Source: Roridomyces roridus (lineage: Eukaryota > Basidiomycota > Agaricomycetes > Agaricales > Mycenaceae). Taken from it: a DNA stretch of 64,000 bases. The notes under the pieces were generated by a model. That model did not search any database. It was given only the letters and a program-made list of their open reading frames with translations, and was not told the origin of the DNA. The DNA is taken from NCBI GenBank assembly GCA_029378245.1, contig JARKIF010000002.1:434001-498000 (forward strand). The letters run 5' to 3'. Positions 21,721 through 34,258 of this stretch are shown here, one piece after another (within the stretch, counting starts at the first letter, position 1; the number at the start of each line of letters is the position of its first letter). The position numbers and the translations under genes are program-made.

Positions 21721-23504
21721 GAAATTGTCTCTCGAGGGGCGATTCCCTTGGGATTCAGGAAAATGGTACCTCAAGTCGGTCGGATATTCAACACCTGGTT
21801 GAAGTTCACGGCGTTATTCACACTCACCATTCTCTTCGGCCAAGTCAAAAACTTCAGATATTCGGCTCAGTAGATTGTGTGGGTTTTGCTGGATCTCGTA
21901 CTACACAAGGGTTCAAGTTTGATTCAATTCATACTAGAATGATGAACGTTGAACTTACATCCTGGACGATGTCGCACCAGTGTTCGGAATGCGTCAAAGC
22001 GACCTTGGCATGAGGGTCCTGTTGCAGAATATACTCGTTGATTATTCGTGAAGGGTTGAAGAGCTGGAACTTATGCATGAGCACATTTCAACACTTCCTT
22101 TCCAAGACATACCTCGGGAAGAGGAACAGCATCAGATACAGACGTGCCCTCCGCATCGAACCATTTCCTCCCCGGAGCAGTTCCCTGGCCCTGCAATGCT
22201 GACTGCAGACTCCACGAAAAGGAAGGCGCCCAAGCGCTATACGGGACATACTCCCGGGAAGGCTTCAACAACTCCGTCGTCGCCGCCAACTGGTTGACTT
22301 CGACCCTCCCAAAAAGCCTGCCCCAAATTCCCTCGCCGAGGCTAATCGTGAACGCATGGATGAAAGTCGTCTGGTTGAGGGGCGTATTATCAAAGAGTGG
22401 CGCATCCCCGTGCTTCTGGCGCGCAGGCCCCGTCTGCCAGCGATATTTGTACCCCGACGCTGCATCCGCTGTCGGTTTGAATGCTAGGTGAAAATGTTCG
22501 TTTGACCCGGTGACGACGTCCCGGAAGGTAGCTGTACCCCAGGACTTGGCTTTTTCGTACCCGGTGACCAAGAGCAGAGACCCGTTGCAGAGTTCGCGGC
22601 CCCGAGTCCCGTTGACGTATTTGTACCAGCTTTCGGCGTGCTCGGCTGCGTACTTTCTCATCGTGCCGAGGTTGATTAGACGTTTCTGGAATGCACCGTG
22701 GGGTAACGCTAGTACTGCTCCGCTGGGTTTGAAAGAGTTGAATATGAATGAGCCGCCGGGGAAACTACAAATACTCGGAATCAGTGGCAAGTCGAGCTTG
22801 CTGGCACTTCCAACGCTCACTTGGAGTATCCCGGATCTATTTCATGCTGAACCGACGAAGAAGAGACATAGTCGCCTGCGTTGACATTCTGGTGAAAGAC
22901 GTCCACCGTACTGTACTTCGACAAGGGTATAAAGTCCTCCGGGATATTTGCGTTGATAGGATCGTCGGGGGCAAGGTAGATGTTGAAAAAGAAGTCGAAT
23001 ATCCCCTCCGGCGTGACTCTGCCTACGTCGCCTATTGCGATGCCCGTTCTTTGATACTCTTCAGGGAGATTGATTTGAGGAGCCGGGACGTAGAGAGGGA
23101 ATCCCCGGCCTTGGGGAAGGAGGTGGGTACAATAGTTTCCGCTGTCTGTGTGAACCTGAGGTTGTGATAAGCTGTAGTTTGGATGAAGATGAAGTAACTC
23201 AACGGATCCGTGCCTCTGCGGAGCTGGAAGCATATTTTATACGATGACAAGTCCCTCCGGAGAACAACGAACGCACCTTGAGGCGCCACATACGTCGGGG
23301 GAGGTGCAGCTATCGGGTGAATATTCATATCACCTAGCACATTCATAAACTGAGCTCTGTCAATGGCGAAGCCTGTAGCATTCTGGAACATATGTGGAGG
23401 TCTGTGTCGCTGAGTCGGGCGCCGTGCAGGAATCAAGTGGGTTCGCACCTACGAGTATCAAGAGCTGACTCGGTATTCCGCAGGGGACCGTCTAGTTCTT
23501 CCAT
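21706..23504 (-). CDS. Conserved agaricomycete protein of unknown function
   Basis: I recognise the family as a recurrent hypothetical of mushroom-forming fungi but know no function. Exon 1 starts MEELDGPLRNTESALDTR; after an intron come RPPHMFQNATGFAIDRAQF, GRGFPLYVPAPQINLPEEY, TGIAIGDVGRVTPEGIFDFF and IYLAPDDPINANIPEDF. An intron then leads to PGYSNFPGGSFIFNS, AEHAESWYKYVNG, LLLVTGYEKAKSWGTATF, LAFKPTADAASGYKYRW and TPLNQTTFIHAFTISLGEG. Last come LFNPSRIINEYILQQDPHAK and HCD-like THSEHWCDIVQD. There is no signal peptide or membrane span. The final splice is uncertain: a 33-bp intron gives an end EYPTDLRYHFPES and a stop at 21706; a 58-bp intron gives the acidic tail to 21354. Confidence 0.7.
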
Positions 23505-23896
23505 GGTGCCAAAAAAAGAGAGGGTGGAAGTGCGAGAGAATGAATGACGGGCGGTTACTCAGCACTTAGCTCGGCTGTGTAGTGATGACCGGCATAAGCG
23601 GTGGCTTTGATGGCAAGCGTGACGGGCTGTGACTGCTTTTGCCGTCGGTCGTCAAAAACTGGTGGGTCGGCTCAGAGGATTGCTCAACAACACAATGAGG
23701 AAAAAATCTGAAAATATTTTAGCAGTCTTCTATTATGTATCTCCAACGAATGTTCACGGCAGATCCAAAAAAATCTGCTATGTTACAAATTGAGACCCGA
23801 TTTCGTGCTCTGTCATGCCGGTGTGACCGAAGTTTGCCCGAGACATGAAATCCGGCGTGAACAAACGATGCTGGGCCCTAATCCCTGGCCTTTGAG

Positions 23897-23903
23897 TATA
23901 TAA
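23897..23903 (+). promoter_or_regulatory. TATA box upstream of a decayed gene
   Basis: TATATAA is followed by a CT-rich leader (CTTTGCTTCC, CCTGCTCTTTCC) and, at 24094, an ATG. The layout is that of a real fungal promoter, but the coding region it serves is broken after 43 codons. The rest of the 23505-24093 gap shows no gene. Confidence 0.35.
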
Positions 23904-24093
23904 ACATGAAAATCTGTCATGAATTGAGCTCAAACGACGAGGGCCAAAAACACACCACATTTCGCGATTGATCCGTGATCAAAATCGGACACTCTTTGCT
24001 TCCTACCACTTCCTGCTCTTTCCGGTCGCTCGTTCGACGCGTTTCACCCGTCAACTTTCGACAACTATCTATATCTATCAACTCCAATCGTCA

Positions 24094-24927
24094 TATGGCC
24101 CTGTCAGAACCAAATACAAAGGCTCCCACGAGCAGACTCGCGCACGGAATGACTCCGAATGAGCACAGAATACAGACCGCGGAGATAGAGGAGGAGCACT
24201 CCAAAGCTACGTATACCATCTGAACACGTTCTAAGAAGGAATCTGTGCAGGCTCAGCTATACTCCGTCAACGCTAAGCTCTCGGAATTCAGGGATGCTCT
24301 TTCAGCTTCGGAGTCGGCATCCACCACAGACAAAAGCACTATCCCAGCCCTAACCTGTCAAGTCAATCTTCTGGGCTCCCAATCGATATTCTCAGGGACA
24401 AACTCGCTGGTTCCCAGGTGCTGGCTGAAGAACTCTTTGCTCATGAAGCTTTGACCATGGGTCGGACCGACATCCATCAAGCTCAAAACGACAGCGTCGG
24501 TTACCCGCTCCAGGAACGAGCACAAGAGCACAAACGAGGTAACGCTCTGGGAGGATAAAGAGGCAGCCCCTGTTGTGGACCGCTACTGTGAACCTGAGGC
24601 CGCCACGCTCACTACCGTCAAAGCCGCCGTTCAACGCTATAAAGTTCGGTAAAATTCAACTTGGAATCGGGGTTTCTTGTGGGTATCGACATTACACGCA
24701 GTATGAAGACCACACGCGAGGCGCTGCTCGACGACGAGCATGGAGGACAGCAGATACTGATATGGAGCTGGGAACAGAGACTCGGCCTCAGACTACTCCG
24801 AGTGAGAGGTATCGACGACGAGGATGACGAGCTGGAGGCTCTCAGAGGGACCCGGAGGAAGAGGATGGAGCAAACACCCGACTACTCCGCCATGGAGGTA
24901 GATTTACCCGTTAGCTGGTGTCAATAG
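24094..24927 (+). pseudogene. Decayed gene, Glu/Gln-rich coiled-coil-like
   Basis: An ATG opens MALSEPNTKAPTSRLAHGM and hits a stop after 43 codons. In shifted frames the sequence goes on in a coherent style: SVQAQLYSVNAKLSEFRDAL, LAEELFAHEALTMG, TLWEDKEAAPVVDRYCEPEA, then an acidic segment DDEDDELEALRGTRRKR. Multiple stops and frame changes mean it is not a working gene, or is spliced in a way I cannot resolve. Composition resembles a coiled-coil protein; no family is recognised. Confidence 0.35.
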
Positions 24928-25780
24928 GCGGAATACTATCGTTCGTTCAACTCGGTTGCTCTACCCAGTGTTCCTGGAGTCTTTGGGGCAGTCGACATAT
25001 GTCCTCAAGTCCTCGTAGTTGATTTCGAAGCCGATTTAAGACCCTCCGCTGTGGTATGCAGGCTGTAGCTATCTCCATATCAAGCTTGCAAAGTCCGGGT
25101 GATCGTTGGGCACAGGCCACGCCGCCACAGTAACCATGACAGAACTGGGTCCAAAACCTTTTCCATGACGAAAGGAGATGTATTAGAGTCCCCAAATAAA
25201 ATACAGGATTTTTATGTGCACCCTAGGACCCGGTCTGCCCCATCGAAGATTGCTGTTGAATCCACGACGTTGAGTCGAACCCTCTGCGGGTTCTAGTAAT
25301 GGTCAGCCCAATGCCTCTTGCAGGCAGTTAGCCAGGCATATTTGAACCATTTTTTTTGTTTGGAGCTCGAGGATTGGTGCAACTCTCATCGAGCAACCGC
25401 CCAGTGAAGCCAACGACCGGTGTTTGTGACAGTTAATCGAGAGTCACACTCAGTCACGCTGCCATCAGACACACTGGTTGTGCCGGTCATCATACAGTGT
25501 AGCCCTGTGCTTGGAGGTTGTCTGTCGTCTGTCAATGTCGGAGCAAATTTAGAATGATTTTCGCAGAATATCAGACGCTCGACGACGATGACAGGGAATA
25601 ACATGGTAAGTTGTTGTTTGACGCCGAACTCAAGTCTTAGCGAGCCTCGGGTCGGCGGCGGAAATCCGAATCTCGAAAGCCCAGCCTAAGTGAAAAGTTG
25701 TACAAAGATATTCAATTTGAGGGCGAACCACACAGAGTATAGCGCAGATAGAAATGTAGCCGAGTCTGAGTTCGAGATGC
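24928..25780. other. Intergenic, nothing recognised
   Basis: No open frame with a plausible product, no TIRs and no tandem repeats beyond a T-run near 25351. It separates two decayed coding segments that might once have been one gene. Confidence 0.3.
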
Positions 25781-27730
25781 ATGCCAGAACGAACGCATTT
25801 GGAGGCTTGGAGCGTACTTAGAGAGAGTCGGGAGCAAGCGCATCGCGGGCGCCGGGCACGTGTCAATCCGACTCAGACCGTCGCATCAAACGCAAACAAA
25901 AAGCAAGCGGGCCGCGTTACCGTTACGTACTCATGGGCTCTCCAATTCCAGCTGCCAACCGAGACGAGGACGAGGCCGGATCTTCTGGCCTGGGCCCCAA
26001 GCAGTGAAAGATCCAAATTCGCCGCAAATTTTCGTCGGAAGCCGGTGTGGATTACAGAGTCGGACGAGGTCCGAGGGTTACTTGTACAACGTCCTAACCC
26101 AGCTGCGAAATACTATGAACGGTGCGTTTTACTTTTCGTTCGTTCCACATCCCCCGCTTATTCGCTCAGACACCCTGAGATTCGAGAAAAAACGTCGTAT
26201 TCAGGTACGTTGGGCTATGCAAAACATGAATGCTTTTGTTGATAATTGGACATAGGAACGCGCTCAGGGCAGCCAAGGCGTCCAAAAAGACCCCATCCTC
26301 CATGCTGCTCGAAGAGCCGACTGTGTGGTAGAGTCGGAGGATGAGGATGTGGCCGGCCCCAGCGAGTATCTAGGGCCACGCCGTCTGTCGGTATGGTGCT
26401 ATAATATGGTCTTCTCACGTTTCACGCCCCACGCAGCAGTGACAATCCTCCGGGAAATTGCGCGTGCTCGCCACAAAATACCCCGGCGGACTCGGAGGAG
26501 GCCCACGAGCAGGCCCTACTCGCCGACGCGATGGACAAACCCACCCCTACTTCCGCTGTTTCCTCCCCCGGTCGCATGCTGCGGGCCAGATCACCTCGGG
26601 CCACGGACCAGAAGCAGGTCCGCAAGTACACCAAGCGCCCGCCTGTCTAAGGACCTCCTCGACAGTGCACCTGCCGTCGACTTGAATGCACGGCAAACTG
26701 CCTCAGTACAAACGCCAACACTCCCCGTCGTCCCTCGTCGCTCCTATAACGACATGGCAGTGCAAACGGACGACCTCCCTCTGGTCGAAAGCAGCGGACC
26801 GATTACTGCCCTTCCTCCTTTGCACGTCGACATGGGAGTCGAGACTGACCTGGCGCCTCTACCAGTCGCTGCAAGCATTGGCAACGTCAGTAGGGAGGCG
26901 ACGGGTCGCAGCGCTGCGGTACAGCCCAGGGCTCCTCCGAAGACGGGTGAAGTGGCCTGGGTGGCGATGGATCAGGTGCTCGAGGAGGATCGGGAAGAAG
27001 AGGAGAAGGATGAGGAGAACTCTCTCGCCAGCGAAAGTGAAGCCCAGGGGCGATCTAGACGTCCTGACCGTCTTCCCCGACATCGACCGGTACTCGGGTC
27101 GGATAACGCGCGGCTTCCAGTCTGTGCGCGTAAGTCCGCGACGTACTACACCACTCCCTCGCGTATGCGGACTCCATCCGAGCGCGCCGTGTTTACGGGC
27201 AGGTGGTCGATATGCTACTTCGGGATTCTGTCTTACATTCATGAAGACATGCGGTGAAGGGGAAGAGGTGGGGCCTACCAGGTTCACGGGCGTGAAGGCG
27301 AAGGCGTCAGTCGCCCCTGTGGGTGCTTAGGAAGCCGACTCTGTATCGGTAGTGGCAGACGCGGCACCTGGCGCGGGTACTCCGGACGCAGGCCCATCGA
27401 GAATCGACATTCCTGCGGCATCCACAGCAGGCCGTCCAGTGGTCTTTCTGCTGGCTAGCTCGAGCGTGTGGCCAGTGCCACCGGAGCGACATCGCCAGCG
27501 CGGGCTCCCCATCTCGGCGCCGGTAGATATGGGGCAATCGTTCGTGGCAACAAGAAATTCAGCGCCTCCTCCCGATCCCGTCTTGCCAGCTGTGAAATCA
27601 TGACCAAAGCGGAGGAAGGCGACCGCCAGGCCGAGGTACCTCAAAAGGAGCTCGAGCGTCAAGCGCGAAGCAGAAGGTTTGGTACTCAGAGTGAGTAGTC
27701 GGCCGCATCTCCTGGGCTTCTCTGATTGGC
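25781..27730 (+). pseudogene. Decayed Pro/Ser/Glu-rich gene, partly duplicated in the right arm
   Basis: Several frames give low-complexity but non-random protein: QCDNPPGNCACSPQN and MDKPTPTSAVSSPGRMLRAR near 26440-26600, then AVQTDDLPLVESSGP, VDMGVETDLAPLPVAASIGN and EEDREEEEKDEE in another frame to about 27060. The LAPLPVA segment reappears, with changes, on the minus strand at 49421-49516. Stops and frame changes are frequent. The longest frame (26325-27257) switches composition midway, so I do not accept it as one protein. Family unknown. Confidence 0.35.
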
Positions 27731-28282
27731 GTACAGGCATGGATGGGATTAGGGCGAAACATGGGGTAAGGATGGCCGAGAGCGGGTATGTGCTCTGGTG
27801 GCTCGAGTTCCTTGATGCTGACTCGATGTAGGGCTGCGGTCAAGGCCAAGGCAGTGGGACCCTCCGAAGAAGCAGAGGAAGGCGCCTCCGGTGGAGGTGC
27901 AGGTGGAGCGAGGAGGAGCTGAAGCTGAGACGGGTGGATGAGGGATGTTGTTGGCTCTTCCCGTGGACGTGGAACAAGGCGCAGCTGACGTGGGTAGTCT
28001 GCTGAGAGGCGAGGAGATGGAGGAGGAAGAGTGGTTGTTGCCGCCTTCCAGTGGAGAAGCTGAGCTCGCTCTAGTGTAGGCGTGTGTCGCGGATGGACTC
28101 AGATGTGAAGGCGGGGCGAGCAAGAGCGCTGCGGAGTCGTAGCAACGTAGAGTGAATGGAGTACGTTTCCCATCTTGGGAAGCCCCTATTTCCGCGATAG
28201 TTACCATTGATCCGGATGACGTCGGACAATTAGCTCTTCCCTTTCTCCACCATCTTGCTGGCACCGAATAGAAACTAGAACG

Positions 28283-29064
28283 ATGCCCAAGGTAAGACCT
28301 GGCTGCATTCCGCTCCTGCCAGCGACCTTATCGCGACGCAGATCACCACGTTGCTATTCGACTGCGACAACACCCTCGTCCTCTCCGAGGTCCTCGCATT
28401 CGAAGCCTGCGCTGAACTCGCCAACGAAATCCTCGCTGAGCAAGGGATAGCCGACCGCTACACCGGGCACGACCTCTTCACCGAATTCGTTGGCCAGAAC
28501 TTCCGCGGGATGATGACCTCGCTGCAGAAGAAATTCGCCTTCGAGCTGCCCCCAGCGGCTTTTGACGCCTACGTAACGCGCGAAGAAGATCAAGTCATAG
28601 GCAAGATCAACGCCGCGCTCGAGCCGTGTGTGGGCGCAGACGAGCAAGTCGCGCGTCTTGCAGCGTCCAATCGATATGAGATGGCTGTAGTCAGCTCGAG
28701 TGCCGGGCGCCGCGTCGAGGCGAGCGTGGACAAGGTCGGGATGGACAAGTATTTCCCCCGCAGCAGGATCTTCAGTGCCGCGACGAGTCTCGACAAGCCG
28801 ACGAGCAAGCCGGACCCCGCCATCTATCTGCATGCGTGCAAAGTCATGGGCAAGCAGCCCGGCGAATGCGTGGCGGTGGAAGATAGCAAGAACGGCACGC
28901 TCAGCGCCGTTCGAGCTGGTATTCCCACTGTGGGATATGTCGGCAGCTATGAGCCAGAGCAGCAGGAGGAGATGCGCGGCGTGCTCAAGGCTGCGGGTGC
29001 CGACCCCATAATGGCTGATTGGGCGGAATTTCCGACCTGCTTGGAAGCGATAGAGAAGCGGTGA
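28283..29064 (+). CDS. HAD-superfamily phosphatase/phosphoglucomutase-like hydrolase
   Basis: A haloacid-dehalogenase family phosphohydrolase with a cap domain, of the beta-phosphoglucomutase / sugar-phosphate phosphatase type. Exon 1 encodes only MPK (28283-28291); a 50-bp intron follows, and exon 2 starts ITTLLFDCDNTLVLSE, giving Asp10 and Asp12, the nucleophile and acid/base of motif I. The cap domain spans about residues 20-90. AVVSSSAGRR carries the motif II Ser, the Lys of SLDKPTSKPDPAIYL is motif III, and CVAVEDSKNG holds the acidic pair of motif IV. The 243 residues match the family length. The protein ends EFPTCLEAIEKR. Its inverted counterpart (48359-48703) keeps only the C-terminal third. 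Substrate unknown; no targeting signal. Confidence 0.85.
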
Positions 29065-29682
29065 CTGACGAGTGTTCTTATAGATTGTGAAATGTAATGA
29101 CATTCTGTGCAGCAGTGCTCGACAAGCGTGACGCGTCCGAGGCCTGACAGTGCGACTCGATATCACGAATTTCTCGGCCTCTATGTTCTTGTCAGACTTC
29201 GTTGAAGCGATGAGCCAGAAGTGTAGGGGGACGCGCCTTCGATGATTCTGTAGCACCTTTCAACAGTCCGTGTTCCACACAGGACAACCAGAACGCGTCT
29301 GGGGGGCGGAACGAGTTACGATCTGCGACGATGATTGCGATGAAATTTGACGTCGCTATTCGCGAACAAAGCCTCAAAACTGGGGCCAAGATTGCGGACT
29401 GTTGTACTCACCAGGAATGCATGTATTCCCATACCCATCCTTTCTCCACTGATCCTTACGCACAGACGGAGGACGCGACGCGATGGCCCGATCTTGAACG
29501 GGACCGTCGAGCTGGATAAGTGGACGCTGGCCGCTCGCTCGTGTGGGATTGGGTGAAACAGGAAGGGGACATGGAAGCCAGATGGAAGCGCAAAATGGCT
29601 GGAAAAGTGGCTGTGGCACGTATTATTAGGACCTCAGCGGAGGACTCGTCCTTTGCCCTCATCCTCGGCCAGTGACTTTTAG
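29065..29682. other. Intergenic between HAD phosphatase and GNAT-like copy A
   Basis: No supported gene. The sequence is duplicated, diverged, at about 47600-48350 on the other strand. It should hold the promoter of the GNAT-like gene, but no clear TATA box was seen. Confidence 0.35.
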
Positions 29683-30578
29683 ATGCAGCGCTTCTCGACC
29701 TTCGTGGTTCCACAGCATCTCAAGCCCTTCGACGTCACGTACGAGGGGAAACAGAGGTCGATGGCTAATAATGGCACTGGCACCGGGGTGAGTGGAGATT
29801 GGACGACAAGTATAACGATGACGAGCTGATTAACTCCGAACGGCCACAGGCTCGGGAGAGTTTCCAGTTGGGTGTCCTCCGCAGAATCGATGCCCAGGGC
29901 GAGCCACTCGCTGGTTACATGCGAGTCCATGTCGTCGACCTGGCCGAAATCCGCGAAAATATTAGCGGGCTCCGCGAAGTCGGGAGGGAGGGTGAAACCG
30001 TGGTGCGTCTCCCTTTGCATCGCTGGTTCACTACTTGATCGGGTCCTTCGAGCAGCTGAACAAGCTCGTCGTCTTGTTCGAGGAGACGGAGAACCTCTCC
30101 CCCCGTTTATACAAGGAGACCGGGGAACAGTTCCTGGTCAACGATCGCAAAAATGAGGAAAATAACGGTGGTTGGTCCACTCTCCGGGACTTTTGTCACG
30201 GCAAGGCCATTCTAATCGACTTCGTCCACGTCGCCATCAACGGCTGGGAGAAGGAACTGACGTGGCTCGCCTCCAAACTGTTTGAATACGAGCCAACTGC
30301 GAGGTTCATTTTTGTGGAGTGCAAGACGGTGGGGGAGGTGGAGGCTTTCCGCGAGGTGAGTCGTGTTCAGTTCAAATCATCGGGTACTTGGGGTCTCATA
30401 TAATGACTCATATGTACGCTCACAGGTCGGATTCAGGCGCGTGGCTAATTCCGCGCTCTTCTGCCTCGCGAAAGACCCCACCCACAAGTCGCACACCATT
30501 GCAGCCGACAAGGACGCGCCGTTCAAGACGCAGCCCGTCCCTGTCCCGTTTCGTAAATCGAAATCCTCCCAGTGTTAA
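29683..30578 (+). CDS. GNAT-fold protein without acetyl-CoA loop, copy A
   Basis: Four exons join in phase 0 with GT-AG introns: MQRFSTFVVPQHLKPFDVTY... / ESFQLGVLRRIDAQGEPLAG, YMRVHVVDLAEIREN / LNKLVVLFEETENLSPRLY, KETGEQFLVNDR, AILIDFVHVAINGWEKELTW, LASKLFEYEPTARFIFVECK / VGFRRVANSALFCLAKDPTH..., ending FRKSKSSQC. Exon layout and the ends FRRxANSxxFCLAKD match the GNAT gene at 55109-55994. Where that protein has VVEEAWRGKGVGRAIFPKLF, the CoA pyrophosphate loop, this one has VAINGWEKELTWLASKLF, with no R-x-x-G-x-G. It is therefore probably not an acetyltransferase any more, yet the frame is intact. The N-terminal exon differs from copies B and C, so the start is less sure. Function unknown. 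Confidence 0.65.
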
Positions 30579-33500
30579 ATGGGAGATAGATCAGTAGAAT
30601 GGAAGAACAAGAAGGAATAATGTGTGTACTGTACGGAGCTGTATCTTTCTTAGCATGTCGTAGTTTTGTCGTAATTGCTTTCGTTTGCAAACCAAACACA
30701 GTACTAGTTAACAAACAATCGTCCATTTCATGGTCTGTAATCCTGGAATTTGAAGACGTGTTAGAAACGGGGACGCAGAAAGCATGGGTGGTTCCTACCT
30801 ACGCCTCCGTTTATACTACCATATGGCCTCCGTTCGCCACGAGTACATGAATGCGGATGCAGCTTTCCTTCCAGAGCCGGTCTGAACGGAGAGGAAAGCG
30901 ACCTTGCATGGGTGCCAACGCCTGGCACCGTCCAGCGTCGGAATGCAACAAAGTTTCGATTAGTAACAGAGGCCGAAGTCGATGCCGATCGGAGTACTTA
31001 CGTTGATATAGCTGGCGGAGCAGGACGGGTAGGATAGGATTCGGAGCCGGAGTGTGTGCGGCTCGGGGTCAAATTGAAATTGAAATTGCGGCCGCCAGCA
31101 CCCAGCTGAGACCTTGAGACGGGAGACTGAATGTCGATGGTGCAGGAGGGCAGTCACCGGGCTAGTTCGAAGCCTCTATCTTATCAGGCCAGGAGGAAGA
31201 ACCCAGTATGCAAGGGAGGGTGGCGGGGCCTGGTCCGAGGTCGCGTCGGAGCCTTATATCTCAGCACTGCATTGCAAAGGAATTCTCCCTGGCGCATATG
31301 GGTATCGAGAACGCCTTATCGAGAGAGTGCGGAGGAAACGATGGTGGTTAAGAGAGAAAATTCATCATGATTTTGTTTGGATTTTGTCCAAATCGGGAAG
31401 AACAAAAACTCTTTCTCTCCTCTTCCTCTGCACCTATACTGTGCCCACACTCATGGGCCTAAATAAAACATCTTGCGCCTGTCGTCGCCTCTGGTTCTAC
31501 GTCGCCACCGTCGCGCCCACCAGTTCCAAACCAGTTCCCACCGGTAACGCTCTCTGCGACACGCCGGCCGCGGCATCCTTACGCCATATCGTGGCATTGG
31601 CTGCCATCCTCGATGTTTTCCCACCGCACGTCCACCGACTACTGCCCTTTTCTAAGTACTGCCGTCCCTTCGTTTCTCGCCGATGTCGCCCGCGACGGAG
31701 GTTACCGGAGCTCCCACTGATACACTGCGAGTTTGCTGTAGTTCGCGCCGGCCATCCCCGCCGTTTTGACGCTCCAGTCCGCGCCCACTCGCCTCCATCG
31801 CTGTGCTCCCTCCGTCGATTCCCCGTGGATTCATCACCACCCCTTGATCTCGAAATCACCTACGTCTGACGCCGACCATGATCCTAAACAGGCCATATTT
31901 GCCGTTGCGCTCTCCCCTCGCTATGACACACTCCATTTTGCGGTGGCTCGCCCTCGCCCTCGCCATCCCATCCCATCCTCGCCATCCTCCACTTCACCAT
32001 TTCTCTCCTTGCCGCGCCCTTCGCCCTGCGACCTCCCGACGCCACCCTCACCCACTCTCGCCTTTCGCTCGCGTTCTGGCCATCACAGCTCTTCTATCAA
32101 CACCGCTGAGTCGACCGCCGCTCAGCCGATGCGTAGATTCCTCACGATGGCTCGACACCTGACGTGGGGGCCCGTGCGCGCAGAGGAGCACCCCATAACC
32201 CGGCGACTTCATCATCGTGCGACTATATGACTGATAACAAGAAAAGTCGGAGTTATCCCTTGGCGTGCCTTAACCAGTAGCTTCCCGTCCTCGCAAACTT
32301 GTGTCTACCCTGCGTCGACAGCCGGTAAGTGTTTCACCATCCCTCTCTTGTTCTTAACTTCTGAACGGGTGCAAGATCCGACAAGCGCTCTTTCTCGCCC
32401 CTCCGCTTCCCTAGTTGCAGCCGGTAAGCCCGTTTCCCTGACCGAATCCTTTACCGTCACTTGCTAAATAGTATAATGCAGGCTCCAGCATATGGGAGGA
32501 GTATCACGTCCGGGCTCCAAACAAGAAACAAGGGAGGGAGTGGCGTCGAGGTATCCGAGCTGTTGATGGACAGAGATGTGGTGCGGGTCGCTCGGGCGCG
32601 CAGCAGGAGCGGGGCGAACAGCGGTGCCGGCGGTGCCGTACCTACCGATCCGTACACGAAAAATGAAGAGTGGGCTCTCGAAGAACAATGTACGACTTGC
32701 AATCTGTGGAAGGCGGGACATTCGAGCCTCTAGGTTCTTGCTGATGCGCCATCAAAAGATCTTTCTTTAGCACCATCATCCAATTCGCTGCCCCACCACT
32801 CCCCGCGAGCGCTCCCCTTCACGGTGCTCACATCCCAGCAGCGTCAGCTAATGACTGGCTCGACTCCAAATGTACAGTGCGCTCTAGGCTGTTCTGGGCT
32901 CCTGCGGTAATTATAACTTTGCCGGTGAGAACTTCCTTCTCATACTCTCCGGCTCGACGCGGAGGCTTGTCTTTAGATCGAATGCTGAACGTGCGTCGTG
33001 TGTGTGGGCGGCCGCCACATCGAAATTGTTGCATAAAGCAGGACCCTCCGCTCGCTCGGAGCAGGGTCTCAGCAACCGGCTTCCTCGTTTGAGATGTATA
33101 CTGATCTTATATGTTCGAGGCGCACACAGTTATATTTGGAGAGGTCCGCTACGTGAGGGTGAGTGTTTTCATTCAGTTGATGCCCTCTTGCTCCGAATCG
33201 TCCTCATTAGAATTCGTCCTCCATTGATCGGCAATTGTGCGTCCTCTCTCCATCATGCAGTCAAGTAATCTTCGCGCGTGAGGTCTCCAACTCGGCCGGA
33301 TCTGCATGGCTTAAAGTGAGTGCCAGAGCTACTGATACCGACCATTATTGATGCCGCCATAGTACGAGTAGCCATCTCCGTTTTGAGCCAAGTTTTCAAG
33401 TGAAAAATCCGGTGCCATGGTGAGTGCATGATGCTCAAACGGCCTCAAAATCAGCAACTATACATGGTCTGCGAAACAGGCGAGCCGCCGACCACCGGCA

Positions 33501-34258
33501 GCAGCGTCTTCGGGTGCCTGCTTGAACATGCCGCGATCACGGGAAGGGGTGCGGACATTGAACAGATGAATCATCGGGATGCACACGATACGGACTCTCT
33601 CATTACGATCCGCGCGGCGCTTGGCACCGGCTTCCCCTTTGTGGTTTATTTGATTTGGGGCTCATCTTCGTAGATGTCAATTCAATAAATACATTTGTGG
33701 TGATGATTTGCTCCCGTATTGCAGAGGAAGCAAGGGTGGAACTGTGAAATCGAGAGTGATTGAGCATTTAATGTGAGAAGGCCATGACTCTGGTGGTTAT
33801 ATCACGCCCCGTATGAAGAGGGTTGCATCATTAGATAATCACCCCATTTGGATGGCACATGCATTTTGAGTGGTGGTTGTAATACATGTTCCCGACGCGC
33901 AAAATTCTCTTTCGGACGCGTTTGACGGAAGTTTAGGCATATTGGGTTCGACTCCCCAAAGATCTGTCTTCCCTTCCTGCGTGAACCTTGAAAAACTGAG
34001 GGACATACCTGTTCAGCACGTGAGTTTGACGTGGGAACCTCATCTCTTGGCATTGCTGTTGGTCTCGTTTTCCACGTCCTTGCAGCCGCCGGCCGGGCTG
34101 ATAACTACCTTGAGATAGAACCCTGAACTTGCCCAAAATTCGACGAAAACAGGTCTGGACACGTAGAAAATGGGAGATCAACAAAGTGCTTTCACAATGG
34201 TGCTTACAGATCATCATCAGGGCATCAGACTTTTGACATGAAACTTGTGAGCTTGTAC
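30579..34258. other. Left arm non-coding stretch
   Basis: About 3.7 kb without a supported gene. Short ORFs here recur in the right arm only because the DNA is duplicated; none shows a motif. The segment 31028-31378 has no counterpart in the right arm, where the flanks are joined directly. The region 31500-32230 is rich in CT and CCA tracts, which give long Ser/Pro/Arg frames of no meaning. Confidence 0.35.

Noticed and set aside
26325..27257. Open frame of 310 codons
   Set aside because: Composition changes abruptly along it and more protein-like sequence lies in other frames; treated as part of a decayed gene.
31114..31869. Open frame of 251 codons in the left arm
   Set aside because: The right-arm counterpart has deletions and frame breaks at many points, and the sequence is CT-rich low complexity.
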